NCBI RefSeq assembly: GCF_030247195.1
Contig: NC_080672.1
Location: 15,376,001 to 15,440,000, forward strand
Direction of reading: 5' to 3'
From: Topomyia yanbarensis
Lineage: Eukaryota; Arthropoda; Insecta; Diptera; Culicidae
DNA length: 64,000 nt
The first letter of the stretch is position 1. Every line of letters begins with the position of its first letter. Below are positions 45,961 through 56,891 of the stretch, in pieces. The notes below the pieces were generated by a model, which was not told where the DNA came from, did no database searches, and was given only the letters and a program-made list of their open reading frames with translations. Position numbers and translations under genes: made by a program.

Positions 45961-48900
45961 TCATTGCAATTGAAGATTGCAACGATTTTTGTCGGAATTT
46001 TTGCTTATAATACTGTTCGTCATAATTTCTAATGTTTCTATGTTTGCGAGTCTGTGCAACTCATTTGTGCTGAACCAGGGAGGACGCTTCAAAATCATTT
46101 TCAGAATTTTATTCTGAATCCTTTGAAGCGTTTTCTTCCTAGTAGCACAACAACTTGCCCAGATTGGCACTGCATATAGCATTGCCGGTCTAAATATTTG
46201 TTTATAAATTAATAGTTTGTTCTTTAGGCAGAGCCTAGAATTCCTATTTATAAGAGGGTATAAACATTTTATATATTTGTTGCATTTTGTTTGGATTCCT
46301 TCAATGTGATCCTTAAAAGTGAGTTTTTTATCGTAAACCAAACCCAAGTATTTAACTTGATCTGTCCACGTTTAATTCAAACCATTAAATTTAATAATAT
46401 GGTTATGATTTGGTTTAAGAGAAGAAGCTCTTGGCTTATGCGGAAACACAATCAATTGTGTTTTTGCCGCATTAGTGGAAATTTTCCATTTTTTCAGGTA
46501 ATCATTGAAAATATTCAAGCTTCGTTGCAGTCGACTGCAGATAATACGAAGACTCCTCCCAGTGGTTGAGATGCTAGTATCATCACAGGAAAGTGACTTT
46601 TTACAGCCTGTAGGTAGATTTGGAAGATCAGAGGTAAAAATATTGTATAGGATTGGTGCGACGATTGATCCTTGAGGGACACCTGCTTTAACGGGTAGCT
46701 TATTAGATTTACAATTCTGATAAGAAACCTGTAGGGTACGGTTAGTAAGATAATTTTTAATTATCTTTATTAAGTAAATTGGAAAATTGAAATCCCACAA
46801 TTAAACCTTTGTGCCAAACACTGTCGAAAGCTTTTTCGATGTCTAGAAGAGCAACTCCAGTGGAATAGCCCTCTGAGATATTTGCCTCATGTTAGTTACT
46901 CTCACAAGTTGATGAGTAGTTGAATGTCCATTACGAAATCCAAACTGCTCAGGAAGAAAAATAGAATTCTCATTGATATGTGACATCATTCTAGTTAGGA
47001 TGATTTTTTCAAAAAAAATTACCAATAGAAGAGAGTAAACTAATTGGTCGATAGCTTGTAACCATTCAAATGGCTACATTGACTGATTAACCTGAGTCAA
47101 ATGCGTCGTATTTACCTTAAAACAACAACTAACCAAAAGCGCCAATATCACTATAGCTATATTCTCCGTAAATATGCATTTGTTTGTTAAAAAAATTACT
47201 AATAAAAAAACTAACCATCAAACGTCTGATTAAAAATTTAAATTGCAAATTGGAGATGTAAGCAGGTATTGTACCACAGGAGCCAACACAATATTCCACA
47301 CACTTCACAAATCCCCAAACATTTATACTGGTTGCTACCAACACGTACGAGTCAATCGGAACTGACTAGAGGTGTTGCCTGGCTAAAAAGCTAATTGCAA
47401 AGTGCGGTCACTTGGACTAAGAACACCGTAGAGTACAGTTCAGAAAGTTTACCACGTCAATTCTACGAGTCCATCCTTCAAAAGTGCCGCTAGTTCTGAG
47501 CACTAAACTTTATATTGGCCGCATCAGATCCAAGATCCGCAGTGCCTCGGAGCGTTGGTCTCGACAGACGGAACAGGTAATAAAAGCATCACCCCGCGAT
47601 TGTCCAGAACTCGCATTCATTCCAGTAATTCCTGATTACTCGTTTGGTATAGCACCCAGCCACGCTGTCCCATAGTCAGTATCCAGACGGCGTCACTGCG
47701 GATTAATTACGGATTAAATATATTCTCCATACCGCGCACATTCCGATTCGTAACCCACATCGAGGCTGCGGAAGCTATCGAACCGTCTAAAAAGGTCATA
47801 TATTCAGACCGCCGCATTGGCACATGGTGGTGAAGATCACCTGAGGAGTCCCGGAGACCTGCGACTAACACCGACCGCCTTCATAACGCGGAACAGCAAC
47901 GAGACAACACGGAGAACCCGCGATAGAGGATCGTGTCATCTTTACGGGCCCACACACGTAACACACACTACACGATAGGGTCAACGTGAGTAATTGTGTA
48001 CACACTAACCATAAAACTTAGGATAAGGATTTAGAACTAGAGAACTTAGATTAGGGATTTAGAATAGGTTCAATCAATGAATATTACAATAGTAGGTTAC
48101 TCGCATTCAATTTTGTTATTATTTCTCTCAATATTCAATATTTTCCCTGAGAAGATAAGTTATAGTGAAATCTAAAAATATATCAAATATCTATAACTAT
48201 CAAGCTAGATGCTTCTGCTGGGTTTTTATCTGGCTTCAAAATAGGAATAATCTTGGCATTTTTCCATCTCTCAGGGAAGTATGCTAATTCAAAACATTTG
48301 TTGAATATTTTGACCAAGTATCTCATGGTGATTTCCGGAAGGTTTTTAAGAAGAATGTTGAAAATTCCATCATAACCTGGAGCTTTCATATTTTTTAACT
48401 TTTTCATGATGGATTTGATCTCATCATTGTTTGTTTCAACAATATCGTCTAGAGACAATACTTGATTTGAAACGTTTTCATATTTTTGTAAGACTTCGGT
48501 TTCAATAGGACGCACAACGTTAAGATTAAAATTATGGACGCTTTCAAACTGCTGAGCAAGTTTTTGAGCTTTTTCTTCGTTTGTAAGAAGTATGTGGTCA
48601 CCTTCCTTCAAAGCTGGAATTGGTTTCTGAGGTTTCTTAAGAACCTTAGAAAGTTTCCAGAAAGGTTTAGAATTTGGCTTGATTTGTTCAACCTCTTTCG
48701 CGAAATTTTCATTTCTTAAGAGTGTGAATCTATGCTTAATTTCTTTTTGTAGATCCTGATAGATACATTTCATAGCAGGATCACGAGAACGTTGATATTG
48801 ACGTCTTCGAACATTCTTCAAGCGAATCAGAAGTTGAAGATCGTCGTCAATAATAGGAGTATTAATTTTTTTCTGTGTTGTTGGTACTGATAAATTTTTA

Positions 48901-49739
48901 GCATCAACTATAGATATACTTAAATTTTGTAATGCCGTATTAATGTCAGCTTTATTTTGTAAATCAAGGTCATGATTAAAATTATTCTCAATATAAGTTT
49001 TGTACCTTTCCCAATTCGCATTGTGATGATTAAACACTAAGCTGATGGGATTGGAAACAGCTTCTTGAGAAAGTGAAAAAGTTACTGGAAGATGATCAGA
49101 ATCAAAGTCAACATGTGTAATCAATTCGCTACAAAGGTGACTTTGATCTGTCAAAACCAAATCAATTGTTGGTGGATTCCTTACAGACGAATAGCACGTA
49201 GGCCCATTCGGGAACAAAATTGAATAATAACCAGCAGAGCAATCATTAAAAAGTAGTTTACCGTTGGAATTGCTTTGAGCATTATTCCAGGCTCGGTGCT
49301 TGGCGTTAAAATCACCGATTATGAAGAATTTCGACCGATTTCTTGTAAGTTTTTGTAAGTCTCCTTTCAAGATAATAATTTGCTCGCCAGTGCACTTAAA
49401 AGGCAAATAGGCTGCAGCAATAAAAATGATACCAAGATCAGTTTCAACTTCGATACCCAAACTCTCGATCACCTTGGTGTCAAGAGACGGCGTAACGGAA
49501 TGTTTGATCCTGCGATTAATCGCTATTGCGATTCCTTCGCCGAATCAAACAATTCGATCAAATCGATGAATAACAAAATTAGAGTTACTCTTCAATTTAA
49601 TATTTGGTTTTAAAAAAGTTTCGGTCACATTGGCTATATGCACATTATGTATCCTCAAGAAGTTGAAAAAATCGTCTTCGCACGTTTTTAATGAACGAGC
49701 ATTCCAATTTAATAAATTTATATGATTATTTAAAGTCAT
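45961..49739 (-). pseudogene. Juan-like ORF2: endonuclease and reverse transcriptase, broken
   Basis: From 49739: LLNWNARSL and VTETFL begin the AP-like endonuclease, with FIIGDFNAKHRAWN, PTIDLVLTD and SDHLPVTF as later motifs. The reverse transcriptase follows, with APGYDGI and then a YRPISLL block split by a solo LTR at 47057-48202. PEQFGFRNGHSTTHQL, GVPQGSI and the catalytic box CDDTS (first residues altered from the usual ADD) come next, then KYLGLVYDKKLTF and a thumb with LQRIQNKILKMIL. Breaks are an in-frame TGA near 49545, a shift at the A8 run 47011-47018, shifts near 46880 and 46800, and a stop near 46372. Normally about 850-900 residues; it copies element RNA at a nicked target in the nucleus. 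Confidence 0.88.
47057..48202. mobile_element. Solo LTR, 1146 bp
   Basis: The segment begins TGTAACC and ends CTATCA, and AGCT stands on both sides (47053-47056, 48203-48206). Removing it together with one AGCT rejoins the reverse-transcriptase sequence of the LINE. TG...CA ends with a 4-bp duplication and no interior indicate a solo LTR, left after recombination between two LTRs. A 4-bp target is commonest in Ty3/Gypsy-type elements, but the family is not identified. No coding sequence is present. Confidence 0.85.
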
Positions 49740-49850
49740 TGTTAAACTTTAATTTCATTACAATTTTGTTAGCAAATTCCCAACCCGCTTGAAAAGCTGT
49801 AGAATTTAACATGGCAATCATTATAGGTAACATTGAGTCCTGCAGGTATT

Positions 49851-50993
49851 TTAATTTTTTTCCGTTACGCTATCTAGATTCATTGGACTAAAGGAAGTGT
49901 TGGGTGCAAACGAGTTTGCGGGCGTGGTAACTGTAGCCGTTATTTTGGCCTTGTTACCTGCCACTGAAGCATAAGATGACACACCATTGTAGGGTGGTGT
50001 GACGGAGGTAGAAGAAGTTGTTAATCTATTTTGAATCGGATTAACACGTTTGGACGTGTTTTCTTGAAGTGTACCTGAAGAAGTAGGTACATTTTTTATT
50101 TGTTGTTTTTGTTGTCTAGAACGAGAATTTATAATTTTTTCTCGAACTGGATAACCCCAGAAATTCGATTTATGATTTTCGCTACAATTAGCGCATTTGA
50201 AAATTTTTGTGGTTTTTTTTCACCGGACAAGTATCTTTAGTGTGCGATTTATCACCACAGATCATACATTTGGAATCCAAATGACAATTTTTTGTGCCGT
50301 GCCCAAAGCCTTGGCATCTACGACACTGGGTCAGATTTTGAATTCTGCCCCCATGTCGTCTATAGTGTTCCCACTTTACTCGCACGTGGAACATAAAACG
50401 TGCTTTTTCAAATACTTTCAAATCGTTAACCTCATTACGGTTAAAATGAATTGAATTTAGCTCCTGGATAATGTCAGAGCCTTTCTCTTCATAAGAATAA
50501 CTTGTGAAGGAGAAAAGCCAAGTAAATTTTTCAATTCGTTGGATATTTCATCCAAACTTTGTCCTTGTGGCAGCCCTTTCAAGACAGCCTTGAATGATCT
50601 ATTTGTCTTGAAATCATATGAATAAAATTTATATAACTTCTCCGTAAGATACTGGAGTAGTCGTTTGTGGCCAATCAATTCCTCCGCTGTAACTCGACAT
50701 TGTCCTCTTCGGCCAATCTGAAAAGAGACTTTCACGTCCGGAAGGAACGTCGAAAGCTCAGTTCGAAAGGCTTTGAAGTCGGAGATCATCACTGTTATAG
50801 GCGGAGGTGATTGCGTTTTCTTCTCATTGGCATTATGCGCAATGCGAGAAAATTTAGAAATTTCATCAGCTTCACATTCGGATAAAACATCGAATGAGTT
50901 GCTGCAGTCAATTGAATTTTCGGTTGGAGAAGATACCCTTTTCCGTTTAGCTTTAATTTTTGGCACACGGCCTTTCTGGGAGGACCCAGGCAT
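49851..50993 (-). pseudogene. Juan-like ORF1 (Gag-like nucleic-acid-binding protein), broken
   Basis: It starts MPGSSQKGRVPKIKAKRKR at 50993, a basic N-terminus. The middle contains the RRM-like/PRE_C2HC region of Jockey ORF1 proteins (FKTNRSFKAVLKGLP, ISNELKNLLGF). CCHC knuckles follow: CRRCQGFGHGTKNC and CMICGDKSHTKDTC. A third, CANCSENH, lies in another frame. One frameshift lies near 50465 and a second at the T8 run 50213-50220; after it the C-terminal tail runs to a TAA at 49851. These proteins coat element RNA and carry it to chromatin. Only the two shifts disrupt it, so decay is modest. Confidence 0.85.
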
Positions 50994-51159
50994 GTTGGAA
51001 GAATTAAATATTTCTTTAGGCTGAATTGTACTTGAAAAATGTTTTAGTCTTGAAAAAGAGTGATTGAGTAGAAAAAGTAGGTAGTCTTGAATAAGACTAA
51101 TTGTCGAAAATATATAGGTAGTCTTAAAAAAGACTGTTGCTGTTGAAAAACTCTAGGTA

Positions 51160-52058
51160 CCGTAAACCGGGGTGACATTGATCACTTTTCGAAGTAATCA
51201 TTGCATATTTTCAGACGTAACACTTTTTTTTCAAGTTTAATATTTTTTAACCATGTACTGATATAAGGAAAACAAGATTGGATGGTTTTACTTAAAATTG
51301 TCCGCTTACAACTATTTTTCCAAAAATAATTTCAAGTTGAAGTTCGTTTTCGTGTTCCGGGGTGACTTTGATAACCTGCATGTTCACCCACATTAAGTTA
51401 TTGATGTCAATGTTTTTCATTCAAATGTTTGTTTAAACTAATTCTGGAAAGATACTCATTGTTAAATAGATGTTAATTGGTATTATACAAAGTATTCAAT
51501 GTACTGTAAAATTCGAGTAATCAAAATTCGTATAATTCGTGTCCAACTAGAATCAAAGACTCTGAAAACCTTTAAAACTGATAAAATTGTTTTATTTCAG
51601 TACTTTATCAATGTACAAAATGTTTCATCCATTTTAACACGAGTTTTAGCTTAAAAAAATTGAAATAATTGCCAACTAGTTTCACAAAAATTGTATTTAA
51701 AATAAACAAACTCTTAAAAGTAAAGTTGGTACATCCCACTCTAAAGGAAAATAAAATCTCGCTTGTAATTTATTACTCTTTCTCAAATCTGAGATTTATT
51801 TGTTTTATAAAAAATAGACACTTTATGAAGCTTCGTAAAAATAAGGTAAAGTCAAATTTCGGTTTTTTGTAGTTTTTGTACCCAAAAACCGACCAAAATA
51901 CTCAAAAAGTATAACAAACCAGTATTTCATAAGTTTAGAGTAAAAATCATTTTAAACTAAAATGGTTCGGTAGACTATTCTGGTTTAATAAGCGATCTAC
52001 GAAAAAAGTTTCGAGTGATCAAAGTCACCCCGATGATCAAAGTCACCCCGGTTTACGG
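51160..52058. mobile_element. TA-flanked 899-bp MITE with CGGGGTGAC motifs
   Basis: The ends are CCGTAAACCGGGGTGACATT and its inverted counterpart, ending at 52058 and flanked by TA (51158-51159, 52059-52060). The motif CGGGGTGACTTTGAT occurs four times: twice at the right end, once at the left (with ACATT), and once inside at 51358. It lies in the 5' leader of the Juan-like LINE, which is continuous on either side. No transposase frame; a Tc1/mariner-type source is likely. Confidence 0.85.
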
Positions 52059-52129
52059 TAAACCAGGAGCTATCAAGATTTGTGACCGGTTCGAACGAAG
52101 GTTGAAGCCGGTATGATGTCACTCAAACC

Positions 52130-52363
52130 TGTTTACAGTGTCCCCCTCAAGACGCGGGCAAGTAGATGGCGATAAACAAATTCACTTTTAATACGAAGCC
52201 TAATGAATGAGAAATTAGATAGCAATTATCAGCTTAATGAGGTTCTCTTGTAGCGCCTTAGAGGTAGACTTACCAAACGATTTAGATTCCGCCGATCCGT
52301 TCTTCATGGTCAGCATTTTTCCGCTACATTTTTTAAATTCCACGAGTTACATTTTCATTACAC
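52130..52363 (-). repeat. Left inverted arm, inner part with polypurine-like tract
   Basis: On the minus strand this matches 56892-57118 at over 90%, from GTGTAATGAAAATGT through CATGAAGAACGGATCGG to the purine run TTGAGGGGGACAC. The run immediately precedes TGTAAACAGG, as a polypurine tract precedes a 3' LTR. The match between the arms stops abruptly at GTGTAATG (52363), where the I-like LINE coding sequence abuts. Confidence 0.75.
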
Positions 52364-54872
52364 CCAATTAATTAGACCCAAACAATTTCTGCTACACCTG
52401 AACTGAATGTGTTCCAGTTTGATGAAATGTGCTCTTACCATACCATGAAATACGAAGCATCCAAACTCAATAACTGATAGAAAGGTTGTTTTATATAATA
52501 TCAGCATATCGGACGGATGAGCACCCCACCAAGTACCCGCAATAGTTCGCAAAAAATTTATACGTCTGTGGTATTTCCGAATAACGTAATCAACATGAAC
52601 TTTACATGTAAGCTTGGAATCATACCATACTCCCAGATATTTAAAGTTGTTAGATTGTAAAATGGCCGTGTCATAGAGCATTAGTTTCATAGGCGATGGA
52701 GGGCGTTTGTTTGAAAAGACTACCATCTCTGTTTTAGTCATAGAGAATTCTAGGCCGAGGTTTGTTGCCCAGTTCGAAAGATTGTCGATGGATTTTTGTA
52801 ATCGTACCTTCACCTCTTTACTATCTTTACCCGAAGACCACAGACAGTCATCGTCTGCATATTGAACCAGCACGCGTTCATTTTCTATGCCTTCATCGAT
52901 GTCGTTTGTGTATAAATCATACAATAACGGACTAAGAGAAGAGCCTTGTGTTAGACCACCATAACCTGTACGAATGCATTTTATCTCGTTATGTTGGGAG
53001 AAATGCATGACTTATGAAGATAGCAGAGTATACAAAAATGAAGCTAGTTGAACAGCAGCTCCGAGCCTGTTTAGTTTCTTACAAAACAAATCAATCAAGA
53101 CCGAATCGTAGGCGCCTTTTATGCAGAGAAACACAGCGGTTAACTCTTCTTTCGATTTCAGAGCTATTTGTATATCTGTTGCAAGGAGCGAGTAACTCGA
53201 CATTGTCGGAACCCATATTGGGACAAAGACAGCAGATCAGATTTTTCAACCCAGAATTCGAGTCGAGTTAGGATCATTTTTTCGAGAGTTTTACGCATGC
53301 AAGAGAGCAAACCAATTGGGCGATATGAGTCAGGGTTGTCAGTCTGTTTTCCTGATTTGACGCTAGGGACTACCTTAACGTCCTTCCAAGTTTCTGTAAG
53401 AGACTTGTTGTTAAACATTCAGTTAAACGATTTGATAAGGAGATGTTTAGCATTTTCAGGGAGTTTTTTAATAAGCGCAAATCTAATGTTGTCTAAGCCG
53501 GGGGATGAGTTGTTGCAGACTGAAAGAGCACTTTCTAATTCCCATGTTGAACACTCCTGGGAGAGAGAATTGTCGAAGTTTGGTAGGTCAGTGAACGATG
53601 GTGCTTCCACTGGTACAAATGCCGGGCATAGTTTCGTGGAGAGTTGGTCTATCCAATCAGCATTGTACTCTACCATATTCGGGATACTGGGGTAAAAATT
53701 ACGTAGCCTTCGTGCTGTGGACCATAGAGTAGATATAGCAGTATCCTTTATTACGGATTCGACGCATGTTTTCCAATAGTTTCCTTTCTTTGTTTTGAGA
53801 ATACTCTTGCTTCTTGCTTCGATTTCTTTGTATTTTAGAAAGAGATCAAACTGCCCTAGCTTATAATACTCCTTCAATGCTGCACTGCGCTGTTTGACTA
53901 TTTTCGAACATTCTTGATCCCAACATATAGTAGGAGGCTTACTGTGACAGAGTCTATTTCTCACAGGCTTAGTCTGTGAACGATACGCTGCGTCCGAAAT
54001 TACGTTGGATAAAGCATTATAACAATCCTGGCTTGAGGTGTCGCTAATATTTTTGACAGCATTGGAAATCATGGATCTGTAACACTTCCAGTCGATATTT
54101 TTACAAAGATCAATGGACGTCATTGGTTCATTGCATTCTTGTGAGGAATATTGCAGCAGCATTGGTAGATGGTCGCTGCCTGCGGCATCTTTCAGCACAG
54201 ACCAAACACATTTCAGCGCGATGGACGAGGAACATCGCGACACGTCCACACGACTACAAGAGTAGGGGGGCAAGTTATCCTGGTGACTTCACCAGTGTTT
54301 AGGACTGTCATGTCAAACTCATCCAACATATCGTTGATCATGTTGGCTCTGGCATCGTTTTGCGCTTCACCCCAGGCACAGTCGTGGAAGTTGAAATCTC
54401 CAAGTATAAATGTTGGAGTGAACATTTTACGTAATAAGGAAGGTGAGATTCTAGAAGATGGAGGAATGTACACAGAAGCACCTGAGAATATCTGGTTGTC
54501 AACTTTTACTAAGCATGCTACGGCTTCTACAGGGGATATATCATTGAGTAGAATTCTACTGAACGAAACGGAATTTTTGATATCTATAAGAACGCCCCCG
54601 GATCTTGTTGGTCTATCTAATCTAATAATATTGAATGACGGGATATTCATGTATAACTCTTCCACGAGGAATGTTTCAGATAAAACAAAGCAATATGCTT
54701 TGATATGTTGTAAAATCAAGCGAAAATCGGCCAATTTTAGCAGAATACTTCTACAGTTATATTGCAAAATCGCGAGCATTGAAACTCGGTCGAAATAAAC
54801 AATCCCAGGAGTGGCAGAAATAAACTTCTCAACAATGGTATTCAAAATGGGTTCTAGCTTAACCAAGAGCAC
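52358..54872 (-). pseudogene. I-superfamily-like LINE ORF2, 3'-truncated and broken
   Basis: Endonuclease: LQYNCRSILLKL and ALSETFL-like start (near 54760), FILGDFNFHDCAWGEA, and GSDHLPML after a frameshift near 54260. Reverse transcriptase: SSPGLDNIRFALIKKLP, ETWKDVKVVPSVKSGK, YRPIGLLSC, QYGFRQ, GGLTQGSSLSPLLYDLY, catalytic QYADDDCLW intact, and KYLGVWYDSKLT. The thumb HIQFRCSRNCLGL is followed almost at once by TAA at 52358. In-frame stops lie near 53419 and 53010, and there is a shift near 53165. The region after the thumb, including any RNase H, is missing. That is unusual, because LINEs normally lose the 5' end. Confidence 0.85.
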
Positions 54873-54875
54873 TGT

Positions 54876-55374
54876 TCAGACAGAGTGGAGTTTCAATATT
54901 TCGGAAATCGTTTTAATTAGATGAGCGACGGTGTATTTGTAGTTAACTGGTTCTGTACTAGGCGCTGACTGACTATTCTGGAGGGATGTGACGTTTGGGA
55001 GACTAGGAAAATCCGCTTTCTTCAATTTAAAACCCGGTGACTTAATTGGATTGAAGGCCCGAGAGTCTATCAAACAGGATTTATGAGAACTTTGAGTAGA
55101 TGTAACGGTTTTGAGCTTCTTCTGAGATGGGGTAGTGTTAGGTTTTTTTCCTTTTAGGAGGGGTTGGCACATAGCTACATTGCGGACTTTGTTCCTCGAC
55201 GTCTGATAGCTCACTGAGTGATCTGAACTGATTTTCATCAAAAAAGTCTCCCAAATGCACTATTTGTACTAATTCAGCGTAGCTCAATCTTGATTTGTTT
55301 AGTATTCTGGCTTTAGCTATCCTGACGCATTGCTTGTATGCGGAACAATCTTCTTTGTCAAGTGTCGTTAACAA
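54876..55374 (-). pseudogene. I-like LINE ORF1, 3' part, frameshifted
   Basis: The upstream frame (ARILNKSRLSYAELVQIVHL, FDENQFRSLSELSDVE) ends in a Lys-rich stretch at an A7 run (T run 55143-55149). The downstream frame continues with KKPNTTPSQKKLKT, FKLKKADFPSLPNVTS and a helix VAHLIKTISEILKL. The join at a homopolymer and the 3-base gap before ORF2 fit one ORF1 with a single frameshift. No zinc knuckle is visible. The 5' end of the element past 55374 could not be placed. Confidence 0.65.
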
Positions 55375-55380
55375 ACAACA

Positions 55381-56891
55381 ACAATAACAACCGAATTGAA
55401 AAATATTGTACGATTAAACCCAGCTTAAGATACATTCTTTCTGCAGCGACTTCTATCCTGTTCTCGTTTCGAACAATTCCACTTTATAACGTTCCAAATT
55501 ACATTCCAACATGTGTCCAAAATATTCGTCAAATCGACCGAATTCAAAACAGACAATGTACAGATTAATCACTCAAACTCCCATCAATCGCTGAAAATCC
55601 CCTGACAACGCTGTTAACCAGTGCTATCCCAATCGATGCCCGAGCCTCGTTCCGGTTCCGCTAAATTGAGCAAGCAAAGGCACGTCGAAAGCTGACTGAC
55701 GCGCAGCTCGCATCACCCCCATTAACGATGATTTGATTCCCGACACCAATCATATCCGGAGCCGCTTCAAAACAGAGCAAGAAACCGACCCAAAAATAAA
55801 AGCATCATCGTTCAAAACATGAAAACGAAAACGATATCAAATCATCGACAGGTACATGATCTACAAACAACGGGGAAGGAGGGAGAAACTTGAAGAACAC
55901 ATAGCACTCAAACTCGTAAAAAACACCACCACGAATCCATCATCTCGAACCTTGGCCGGATGCTCCGTCAACTCCCGGGACTCGTGGAAGGGACAAACGG
56001 CGAGAGAAAACCATAAAAAAGTGTTACAGCAAATTTTATAGGCTCTGATAAATTGCCCGGATAAGGTAAAAATCCTTACCGTGAAAGTAATAAAATATTT
56101 GCCCGAATTTTCAGCTTTTCTTTTCACGGCCTACTAGGCACTGTTGGACTTTGCCACCGTAGCGAAGGAATGACGTGGCTTTAGATTTTTATCGCCTTTC
56201 AGAATTTATCGATTGGGTAAGCAACCGGCCACCCCGACACTTGGAATCGGTAGGACAAGGATCTTTTTATTTTTACGACAAATCGATACACTCGAACTAA
56301 TTGACTGGTTTCTTGGCCCCCTATCTCCCAATACGCCGACGCAGGGGTTATCGGGGAGTCAGCCAGCCAACCGGAAAATAAAACACTTTCAAACTGTAGG
56401 ACTGCATCGCTTCCCCCGGGGGGAACCCACGTGTGTCGTGAATCACTCGCCCTCTAGGAGTTACCAGCGGGAGGCCAATTTTCCAGCGCCTCCTTCGTTC
56501 AGTGCAGTACAGTACGCACCAACAGCTAGACAGCGACGAACGAGACCCGATACAGCGCAGCAGAGAAAATGGAAAGATTTGAAAAATGATAACCCGTTTA
56601 GTTAGTCTACCGTTTAATTGCTTCAAATTGCGCTCCCTTTGGTCGGGAGTTGCCCGGTGTAACCCGTCCGCTGCTATTCGAAAAGCCAATCCAAACCAGA
56701 GAGGAAGCATGAAGAGAAATGTGACTGGCCTTTCGAGATCGCTGATCCGGCAAACGACGACGGTATTGAGAAGCAGGAGCAGGAGTAGGAGAAGGACACA
56801 CCAATGAATATGGATGACCGGCTAACTAGATAGGTGAGTGAAAAAAGAGTGGCCATATATCACATCCCTAACCCTTCAGGGTTGGCAACAC
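55381..56891. other. Single-copy-looking stretch between the arms
   Basis: Less AT-rich than average, with no transposon ends and no recognised protein. Frames such as 56213-56605 overlap others on the opposite strand and lack motifs. It may be a fragment of host DNA caught between the inverted arms. Confidence 0.35.

Larger units (their letters stand above)
45704..52116 (-). mobile_element. Full-length Juan-like (Jockey clade) LINE with nested insertions
   Basis: An exact 13-bp duplication, TGTCACTCAAACC, lies at 45691-45703 and 52117-52129. The 3' end is an A-rich tail (T run from 45704), and the 5' end carries an untranslated leader, so the insertion was full length. ORF1 has a Jockey-type Gag-like protein, and ORF2 has endonuclease and reverse transcriptase matching Juan elements of Aedes and Culex. 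Two younger elements lie within: a solo LTR (47057-48202) and an MITE (51160-52058). The host sequence is the left LTR-like arm. Confidence 0.9.

Noticed and set aside
54169..54798. 209-codon plus-strand frame
   Set aside because: Antisense shadow of the I-like LINE endonuclease, which has clear motifs on the minus strand.
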